The notes below the pieces were generated by a model. The model worked only from the letters and a program-made list of their open reading frames with translations, was not told where the DNA came from and ran no database searches. From Wolbachia endosymbiont (group B) of Parapoynx stratiotata (GTDB lineage: Bacteria > Pseudomonadota > Alphaproteobacteria > Rickettsiales > Anaplasmataceae): a DNA stretch of 64,000 nt. Position 1 is the stretch's first letter; every line of letters begins with the position of its first letter. The stretch is taken from positions 682,001 to 746,000 of the forward strand of contig NZ_OX366335.1 of the NCBI RefSeq assembly GCF_947250635.1, given 5' to 3'. The position numbers and the translations under genes are program-made. This document shows positions 57,864 through 64,000 of this stretch, piece after piece.

Positions 57864-58754
57864 TTAATCAATTATTCTAGAAATAACATCAGTAGAAAAA
57901 CCTAACTGAAGTAAATTATTTGTAACTTTCATTTCCTCTACTTTATCAATCTTCTCTTTGTAAATTTGCTTTCTTTGCAATAAAAATTCTACCCATATAT
58001 TCAGTTCATCTCGTGATTCTTGATTATCAATTTTTCTATATTCTCTTGCCAAACTTAATAATTCATTTTCTCCTTCGCAATCATTTTCTTTGTATTCCTT
58101 TATCAGATCTTCAGCATCCACTGATAATTCTCTTGCTATCTCCCACAACCTTTCACTTAAAAGAGTAACGCTACCTTGTTCATAGTGATGTATCTGTGAG
58201 GGCCCTACATTAAGCTTTTTTGCTAATTCTTCTTGCGTATATCCTCTTATTATTCTCCATTTTTTTATCTCTTGTCCTCCGTTTGGCTCGTATCTCTCTT
58301 TATCAGCATATTCTTTAGTTGATAAGCCTGTTACTCGATAGATAACCTCAGTATCAAACCCTGCCTTAACTAGATTCCTTGCAATTCTTATTCTTGCTGC
58401 TTTTACATTACTTTCTTCTTCAGCTCGGACAGATTTGGTTAACATATAAATTGCTTTGCGTCCTCCTGTTTTTTCTATGAAATTATACATTTCCTGGGTC
58501 TTAGCTTTATCAAAACAACTGTTTTCTTTTAGTACTTTTTGTTTTGGAAAGAGATTTCTAATAGGGATTGATAACGACTCTGCTAGGATTTTTAGCCTTC
58601 CAATTGGAATGCCACATGCTCCTTGCTCATATCTTAGCAGTGTATGATAGTTTATGCCTGCCTTGTCTGCTAAGTTTTTCAGGGTATATTTTTGTTTTAA
58701 CCTCCAGCTCCTTACTTTTTGCGCTATTTTGTACCTTATCGAGATATTTGTCAT
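57864..58754 (-). CDS. Double HTH (XRE) transcriptional regulator
   Basis: Starts ATG at 58754 (MTNISIRYKIAQ); the upstream codons to 58775 are less likely. It has two Cro/CI-type HTH domains: residues about 5-65 (YTLKNLADKAGINYHTLLRYEQG) and 170-225 (YTQEELAKKLNVGPSQIHHYEQG). A short module ARNLVKAGFDTEVIYRVTGLS lies between them, and a related one closes the protein (NNLLQLGFSTDVISRII). The end is shorter than in the paralog at 53986. Phage WO carries such double-HTH regulators near radC. It is divergent from the Rpn gene with a 90-bp shared promoter region. Confidence 0.88.
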   Translation of the reverse strand: MTNISIRYKIAQKVRSWRLKQKYTLKNLADKAGINYHTLLRYEQGACGIPIGRLKILAESLSIPIRNLFPKQKVLKENSCFDKAKTQEMYNFIEKTGGRKAIYMLTKSVRAEEESNVKAARIRIARNLVKAGFDTEVIYRVTGLSTKEYADKERYEPNGGQEIKKWRIIRGYTQEELAKKLNVGPSQIHHYEQGSVTLLSERLWEIARELSVDAEDLIKEYKENDCEGENELLSLAREYRKIDNQESRDELNIWVEFLLQRKQIYKEKIDKVEEMKVTNNLLQLGFSTDVISRIID

Positions 58755-58843
58755 AGATATTATACAAGTTAACATAAATCAAAATTGTTGAACATTTCTT
58801 CAAAATTGTGTATAATTATTAATGTTTTCTAGGTTAACCCGTC

Positions 58844-59761
58844 ATGGCTCTTTCGAAGTTTCTCGATCCAAAAAATGATATATCGTTCAAGCGCATCTTT
58901 GGCACTGAAAAAAACAAGGACATTCTTATTCACTTCCTTAATGATATCCTTGGCTTCACTGGCAAAAGTACAATAAAGGATATAGAGTTCTTAAGTACTA
59001 TTCAAGACCCTGATATTGCTTCTAAAAAACAAAGCATTGTTGATGTTCTTTGTAGGGATGAAAATGGGCTGCAAGTCATAGTCGAAATGCAGGTCGCTAA
59101 AACCAAAGGCTTTGAAAAACGTGCTCAATACTATGCTGCTAAAGCCTATTCAAGACAGGCTGATAAAGGCGATCAATATCATGACCTTAAGGAAATTATC
59201 TTTATTGCTATAGCAGACTGTATTTTATTTCCTGATAAGTCTGAGTACAAATCAAAGCATACTATTCGCGATGAAGATACTAATGAGCATGATCTAAAAG
59301 ATTTTTACTTTATATTTATTGAGTTACCTAAATTTCCAAAAACCAAAGAAGATCAGCTTTCAAGTATAGTTGAAAAATGGGTCTACTTCTTTAGATATGC
59401 AGATGAAACTAGTGAAGAAGAGCTAGAGAGAATAATAGGAAGTGATCTAATAATTGAAAGAGCATATGAAGAACTAAATAGGTTCAACTGGTCAGAAAAA
59501 GAATTTATTGCCTATGAACAGGAGATCAAGCGTATTCGTGATGAACAGGCTGTCCTTGCTCAAAAACTCGATGATGCTAAACATGAAGGTAGACAAGAAG
59601 GCATCCAAATCGGCCATCAAAAAGGTAGGGAAGAGGGAGAAAAACAAGCTAAAATAGCTGTGGCAAAAAACCTACTTAAAGCTGGTGTCTCTACTGATAT
59701 CATATCACAAACTACAGGTTTTTCTCATTCTGAAATTTCACAACTCAAAGAAAAAACATAA
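58844..59761 (+). CDS. Rpn family PD-(D/E)XK nuclease
   Basis: 305 residues. N-terminal LDPKNDISFKRIFGTEKNKDILIHFLNDIL is typical of Rpn/transposase_31-like nucleases. The PD-(D/E)XK core is QSIVDVLCRDENGLQVIVEMQV (D...E-x-Q). The C-terminal charged coil ends with GHQKGREEGEKQAKIAVAKN and LLKAGVSTDIISQTTGFS, the same short module as in the adjacent HTH regulator. Rpn proteins promote DNA recombination in E. coli. Full length and intact. Confidence 0.85.
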   Translation: MALSKFLDPKNDISFKRIFGTEKNKDILIHFLNDILGFTGKSTIKDIEFLSTIQDPDIASKKQSIVDVLCRDENGLQVIVEMQVAKTKGFEKRAQYYAAKAYSRQADKGDQYHDLKEIIFIAIADCILFPDKSEYKSKHTIRDEDTNEHDLKDFYFIFIELPKFPKTKEDQLSSIVEKWVYFFRYADETSEEELERIIGSDLIIERAYEELNRFNWSEKEFIAYEQEIKRIRDEQAVLAQKLDDAKHEGRQEGIQIGHQKGREEGEKQAKIAVAKNLLKAGVSTDIISQTTGFSHSEISQLKEKT

Positions 59762-59959
59762 TATTCCTACTTATTCACTTCAACATTTATGAAAACCTTT
59801 CTTAAGTTAAACATACCCCATAATTAAGAGTCTAATGAACTGTCTAAAACAGCTATAAAGATAGCACACAGAATTATATAAATTACTATCATAACGTTAC
59901 CCAAACTTCTACATCAAAGCTACGTGCTGTAAGCTCAATATGGAAAACACATCAAACAT

Positions 59960-60070
59960 TTAGCATTTAATGTCTACTTCATCCATTTTAGTATTAGGAT
60001 CATCAAACTTGCTACTGGTTTCCCTAATTATTTTGGCTACCCTCACTTTAAATTTTCCACTACTTGGCAT
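59960..60070 (-). CDS. Possible small protein, 36 aa
   Basis: ATG at 60070 preceded by AGGGG at a suitable distance; starts MPSSGKFKVRVAKIIRETSS and ends EVDIKC. It lies 20 bp downstream of the truncated gene ending at 60091, same strand, so it may be its operon partner. No homology recognised. The rest of the 59762-60090 spacer shows nothing. Confidence 0.35.
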   Translation of the reverse strand: MPSSGKFKVRVAKIIRETSSKFDDPNTKMDEVDIKC

Positions 60071-60090
60071 ATTACCCCTTATATTATAAC

Positions 60091-60318
60091 TTACCTATTG
60101 AGATTACCTCCAAGTTTGGTTACTCCTATCTCAGAAAGACAAGTTGATACTTCTGAATGGCTGTGAACTGAAGCATTACTTAAATAACTTTGAGGCTCTA
60201 AACTCATCTGCTGTTTTTTTGTACCATCAACTTCTAATGTACTATCTCTGTTGTGTAATATCTGCTCTATTGATTGATTTAGCAGACCCTTATTAAATTG
60301 AGCTATAAACTTTTCAAA
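60091..60318 (-). pseudogene. C-terminal fragment of an unknown gene, cut by IS256
   Basis: 76 codons from the IS256 border: FEKFIAQFNKGLLNQSIEQI, then SLEPQSYLSNASVHSHSEVS and IGVTKLGGNLNR. Hydrophilic, no membrane segment. The rest of the gene should lie beyond the IS but is not seen there. Probably another phage-accessory gene; not recognised. Confidence 0.5.
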
Positions 60319-61655
60319 GGGAACGTTCAAAAAAGTGTGTCAAGCCGCATTTTTAGTTCAACTCAATTTTCAATCTATCTGGAAAGAAAATATCAAGTTG
60401 AGAAATAGTTAAAGCCCAATTAGGGAGAGCCATAATCCACTTTTGCTCTACCTTTTTTATAGCACAATATACCTGTTTGTACAAGGCATTTGTACTAGTA
60501 AATGAACCCTTAGTTTTAGTAAATTTCCTGATTTGTCTATGCAACCCCTCAATTGGATTGGTGGTGTAAATCAGCTTCCTAACTTGCCCAGAATACTTAA
60601 AATAACTGGATAAGTTTTCCCAATTGTTCTGCCAGGATTTTATAACTAAAGGATACTTCTCTCCCCATTTTTCTTCCAGCTCAAGCAGATAATTCTCAGC
60701 GATCTCTTTACTTGAAGCACGATATATTTTTTTCAAATCATTCATGAAAACTTTTACATCTTTGCTAGATACATATTTCAGTGAATTCCTTATCTGATGC
60801 ACTATACATAGCTGTACTTCTGCCTTAGGAAACACACTATTTATAGCCGCAGGAAAGCTTTTTAGCCCATCAATGCAGGCAATTAGAATATCTTCTACTC
60901 CTCGCTCTTTTAGGTCATTTAGAACTCCCAACCAGAAGTTAGCTCCTTCACTTTCAGCCAAATAAAAACCTAATACTTCTTTTCTGCCATTTTGATTTAT
61001 GCCCAATATATTATACATGCATTTACTTATACAATGTCCGTCCTCCTTGACCTTAAAGAACATGCCATCCATAAACACTATTGGATACACTGATTGCAGT
61101 GGGCGGCTGCGCCATTCATTGATTACTGGTAGCAGTTTATCAGTAATACTGGATATCTCTGCTGCTGATATTTTGTGGTCATATATTTCCTCAACATGTG
61201 AAGCTATATCTCTGTATCCCATGCCACTGGCATATGTGCTTAAGACCTTTGCTTCAAGTTCTGGATGTAGGCTTGTTTGCCTTTTTTTGACTATTTGCGG
61301 TTCAAAGCTTCCTTCTCTGTCTCTTGGTGTTAATAGTTCAAATGAGCCTGAACTTGTACGTAAAGTTTTTGCATTCCTTCCATTTCTTCGGTTATTTTCT
61401 TCACTTTTAGCTGACATGTGGCTTTCTATTTCACCTTCCAGACTTGCCTCTAGCAACCTTTTTATAAACGGTGTTAATGCTCCATCTCTTCCTGTCAATG
61501 GTCTTCCTTCTCGTATAGATGACAGGATATTTGTTTCTAATTCTTTATAATCTACCAAACCAGTAGTTCTATTTGCTTGACCCATATCAAACCTCCATTT
61601 TTTATATCAATTTATTACTTTTTTTTCGGTTTGACACACTTTTTTGAACGTTCCC
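60319..61655 (-). mobile_element. IS256 copy G, complete
   Basis: 1337 bp, minus orientation, inserted in an IS256 of the other orientation (copy H remnant on its right). The left flank (TTTTCAAA) is not H sequence, so the left part of H was lost. Confidence 0.95.
60353..61585 (-). CDS. IS256-family transposase (copy G)
   Basis: Intact 410-residue transposase, Ile subtype like copies 1 and D. DDE triad intact. Confidence 0.93.
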   Translation of the reverse strand: MGQANRTTGLVDYKELETNILSSIREGRPLTGRDGALTPFIKRLLEASLEGEIESHMSAKSEENNRRNGRNAKTLRTSSGSFELLTPRDREGSFEPQIVKKRQTSLHPELEAKVLSTYASGMGYRDIASHVEEIYDHKISAAEISSITDKLLPVINEWRSRPLQSVYPIVFMDGMFFKVKEDGHCISKCMYNILGINQNGRKEVLGFYLAESEGANFWLGVLNDLKERGVEDILIACIDGLKSFPAAINSVFPKAEVQLCIVHQIRNSLKYVSSKDVKVFMNDLKKIYRASSKEIAENYLLELEEKWGEKYPLVIKSWQNNWENLSSYFKYSGQVRKLIYTTNPIEGLHRQIRKFTKTKGSFTSTNALYKQVYCAIKKVEQKWIMALPNWALTISQLDIFFPDRLKIELN

Positions 61656-61864
61656 GAAATTTACTAAAACTAAGGGTTCATTTACTAGTACAAATGCCTT
61701 GTACAAACAGGTATATTGTGCTATAAAAAAGGTAGAGCAAAAGTGGATTATGGCTCTCCCTAATTGGGCTTTAACTATGTCTCAACTTGATATTTTCTTT
61801 CCAGATAGATTGAAAATTGAGTTGAACTAAAAATGCGGCTTGACACACTTTTTTGAACGTTCCC
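61656..61864 (+). mobile_element. IS256 copy H, 3' 209 bp only
   Basis: Last 209 bp of an IS256 in plus orientation (from GAAATTTACTAAAAC to the right inverted repeat), Met subtype. Contains only the transposase C-terminus. Confidence 0.9.
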
Positions 61865-62019
61865 CTATTGGATCTACATTTTGATTTAAAATCGCCTATT
61901 TTCTTGCACCTTTTTGCCATTCATAGAATGTTAACTTTGAACCTCTTGGCTACAAATGCTCTACTTTCCCCTACATCCAATGCTTTTTTCCTTAAATCAT
62001 AACTATATGCTGCTGGCAT
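61865..62019 (-). pseudogene. Transposase N-terminal fragment (IS630-like)
   Basis: ATG at 62019: MPAAYSYDLRKKALDVGESR, then AFVAKRFKVNI, a stop, and WQ-less remnant MAKRCKKIGDFKSKC. The SYDLRKK start and short HTH fit IS630-type transposases, distinct from the other IS630 here. A frame break and the IS256 end destroy it. Nothing else is recognised up to 62208. Confidence 0.6.
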
Positions 62020-62208
62020 TCACATCTCCTCGCTACTTTACCTATTCCACCATGTTCACACTATTAGGAAAAGAGCTATAATTTTCAATACTAACAAAAC
62101 TACTTCCCAATCTTTTACACAGCAACCTATCGAACTTAATTCTGTGAATATATGATCAACAAAAAAAACTTTGAGAAAAGGAAGAATAGACTTCTTCCTT
62201 TCACTTAA

Positions 62209-63642
62209 CTACGCTGTTATATTTACCCCTGTATCAACAACTCCTTGTCCTACATTAACTCTATCTAGATTCTCACTAGGCTTTGAAATTACATATTTAA
62301 TACCACCAGCAACAAGTCCTGTTACTAGAGCAGCAGCTATACCAATTAAAGCCAATATCGGTAATGCAACACCAGCAGCAAAACATCCACCACCAGTTGC
62401 CAATGCAGCTATAGCACCATAAACACAGCCAATTATTATTGGTTTATTAGTAGTTTTTACTTTGTCTTTTTGTTTACTACTCTCTATTTCAGATGTACTA
62501 CTTTCATCAGTTATATTTCCTTCAGTTTTAGGAACGATGCTTTCAGCCATTGAAGACTGTTCATTACTTTCACAATCGGGCATAATACTTATTTCAGATG
62601 TACTACTTTCATCAGTTATATTTCCTTCAGTTTGAGGTACGCTGCTTTCATCTACTAAAGACTGTTCTTTACTTTCGTAATCAGGCTGGTTCTTTCTAAT
62701 TAATGTTATCATATCAGCATTTCGCTGTGAATCTAATGATACTTTGAAAGTCTCCTCGTTAAAAATCTTAGAAAATATTTCACACTTGTCTTTATTTTCG
62801 TGATTAGGCACGATCCTTTCAAGGGTTAATTTCCAATCCTCTTGCTCTTGCTTTTCACATATCTCCTCAACTCTATCGTACATTTCAATTGTGTTAGGAT
62901 CATCTTTACTTTCACAACTAGATATGCTCTTTGCAAGTATTTTTAGCCAACCATCAATTTTAGCTTTTTGCTCTTCATCTTGCTCTTGATTTTTTAGTAT
63001 TTCTAAAATATTCTTGGTTTTGTTAAGATGATCTTTTTTTATACTAGCGAAAACTTTTTCTAACATATCATTATCTTGAGCTACATCTATAATAGCTTTA
63101 ATACTTTTCTGACTAACTTCCTGATTAATAAGATTTATAGCACAGCCAAGCGGTGTTAGAGTATGTTCTTGATCATCTGAAAGCCTGATCTTTATATTCG
63201 CAGTAGTAAGAACTTTTTCTAATATACTATTTCTTTTAGCTACATTTAGGATAGCTTGAATGCCTCTCTGTTTATTAAGAATAATAGCATGGACAAGTGG
63301 TGTTGAAGTATATTCTTGACCATTTGAGAGCTTGATCTTTATATCCGCAGTAGTAAGAACTTCTTCTAATATATCTTTCTCTTTAGCTACACTTAGAATA
63401 TTTGTAATATATCTCTGACTATTTAACGAGTTCTTAAGATTTATAGCGTAGGCAAGCGGTGTTAGAGTATGTTCTTCACCATCTTCAAACTCTATACATT
63501 TCACAGTAGTAAGAATTTTCAGCAAATCCTCTTTTGAAAATCCTGTAAGAAGATCAATAATATTCTCATGTTCTTCCATCGCAGCCTGTAACTTACCATA
63601 TAATTCTTGTTGTGTTCCGTTTAACTCTTCATATTTTGGCAT
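62209..63642 (-). CDS. Ankyrin-like repeat protein with acidic repeats and membrane tail
   Basis: 477 residues, ATG at 63642. Four ankyrin-like units of 45-50 residues lie at about 35-195 (HTLTPLAYAINLKN, YTSTPLVHAIILNK, HTLTPLGCAINLIN, each after IK(L/I/R)...). The middle is charged and helical. Residues about 335-395 contain two copies of a 35-residue acidic repeat ending TEGNITDESSTSEI. The C-terminal 70 residues form a hydrophobic hairpin rich in Gly/Ala (IIIGCVYGAIAALATGGGCF). Probably membrane-anchored and host-directed; partner unknown. Confidence 0.75.
   Translation of the reverse strand: MPKYEELNGTQQELYGKLQAAMEEHENIIDLLTGFSKEDLLKILTTVKCIEFEDGEEHTLTPLAYAINLKNSLNSQRYITNILSVAKEKDILEEVLTTADIKIKLSNGQEYTSTPLVHAIILNKQRGIQAILNVAKRNSILEKVLTTANIKIRLSDDQEHTLTPLGCAINLINQEVSQKSIKAIIDVAQDNDMLEKVFASIKKDHLNKTKNILEILKNQEQDEEQKAKIDGWLKILAKSISSCESKDDPNTIEMYDRVEEICEKQEQEDWKLTLERIVPNHENKDKCEIFSKIFNEETFKVSLDSQRNADMITLIRKNQPDYESKEQSLVDESSVPQTEGNITDESSTSEISIMPDCESNEQSSMAESIVPKTEGNITDESSTSEIESSKQKDKVKTTNKPIIIGCVYGAIAALATGGGCFAAGVALPILALIGIAAALVTGLVAGGIKYVISKPSENLDRVNVGQGVVDTGVNITA
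62486..62680 (-). repeat. Two 105-bp direct repeats encoding acidic segment
   Basis: Near-identical units starting around 62486 and 62591 encode DESS/AES...TEGNITDESSTSEI. Period 35 codons. Likely copy-number variable between strains. Confidence 0.7.
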
Positions 63643-63797
63643 ATAAAATTCTCCTATTCAAAATAATAATATACTTTAATTATTATATATTTAAGTAAAC
63701 AAGTCAATAAATTAATAAAATGCTGTGGTGCCAAAAACACTCAAACAAGAAAAAGCGCTCCGGTGCTCATTCTTTGTTTATAAATAATATTCTTGAT

Positions 63798-64000
63798 TCA
63801 ATCCTTTGCTTTCTTTTCAATGTATCTACATATCAGAATAGACAGCTCATATAATACCAACATTGGAATTGCAAGCCCTACTTGGCTTAGTACATCAGGT
63901 GGAGTTAAGATTGCAGCAATAATGAAAATTACCACTATCGCAATTCTGCGTTTATTTGACAAACTTTGTGCAGTGATTAGCCCTACTCTCACCATTAAGG
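63798..64000 (-). CDS. tatC: Sec-independent translocase TatC, C-terminal part
   Basis: The gene extends past the window end. The visible 67 codons read GLITAQSLSNKRRIAIVVIF, then IIAAILTPPDVLSQVGLAIP and MLVLYELSILICRYIEKKAK, matching the last membrane segments of TatC including the TPPDV..Q motif. TatC recognises twin-arginine signal peptides. A stop at 63798 gives a normal C-terminus. Confidence 0.92.
   Translation of the reverse strand, partial: LMVRVGLITAQSLSNKRRIAIVVIFIIAAILTPPDVLSQVGLAIPMLVLYELSILICRYIEKKAKD

Noticed and set aside
40895..60318. Phage WO structural genes (capsid, tail, baseplate)
   Set aside because: None seen; only recombinase and accessory-type genes are present.
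40000..62000. Cytoplasmic incompatibility genes (cifA/cifB) in the phage-like region
   Set aside because: I looked for them because of the radC/HTH/Rpn context; no ORF matches either protein.

Overview
The window is a stretch of a Wolbachia (Rickettsiales, Alphaproteobacteria) chromosome. The evidence is the low GC content, alphaproteobacterial housekeeping genes in scattered short operons (purL, addB, fumC, pyrC, prs, tolB, lipA), many ankyrin/LRR/transmembrane proteins, abundant insertion sequences and a decayed phage WO-like accessory region with recombinase, DUF2924, RadC, paired HTH regulators, Rpn nuclease and patatin. Assignments rest on motif and family recognition from translated sequence; no database search was possible.

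Layout. 1-2.9 kb: the end of a toxin-like gene with three trefoil-like repeats, cut by an IS256 copy. 3-5.9 kb: an unknown gene, a dnaQ-type exonuclease with a stop codon at its first catalytic glutamate and fused in frame to an LRR gene, and a basic membrane protein with a PP1-docking-like motif. 6-38 kb: a mostly intact core (lipA, rpmB, DUF721, iscX, tRNA-Leu, rpsD, tkt, prs, gatC, tolB, RNase J, dnaJ, tRNA-Arg, purL, addB, fumC, peroxiredoxin/trxB, pyrC, rnd, coaE, a flavin oxidoreductase). Host-interaction-style genes are interspersed: an LRR-AAA ATPase, two ankyrin genes and a membrane protein with PPPY and PSAP motifs.

39-62 kb is highly rearranged. metG is cut by an IS630 element whose other side is phage WO DNA: DUF2924 and a serine recombinase, itself interrupted by a group II intron. 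The intron reverse transcriptase is interrupted by a nest of IS256 copies. Farther on come an EPIYA-motif effector candidate, an aldehyde dehydrogenase pseudogene, a second IS630, the detached 3' end of a group II intron, a divergent phospholipase D/patatin pair, and a phage-type regulator module (HTH, RadC, HTH, Rpn). IS256 is present in five full 1337-bp copies plus broken ones. The window closes with an ankyrin-like membrane protein and the 3' part of tatC.

The points of greatest interest are short eukaryotic-type linear motifs in otherwise unrecognised Wolbachia proteins (KVKF..V.V, PPPY/PSAP, EPIYA), the LRR-AAA-coiled-coil-membrane protein that shares its membrane tail with an ankyrin protein, palindromic elements translated in frame inside PurL and AddB, the divergent phospholipase genes whose ATG codons overlap at one CATG, and the IS-driven dismantling of dnaQ, metG, the recombinase and the intron.
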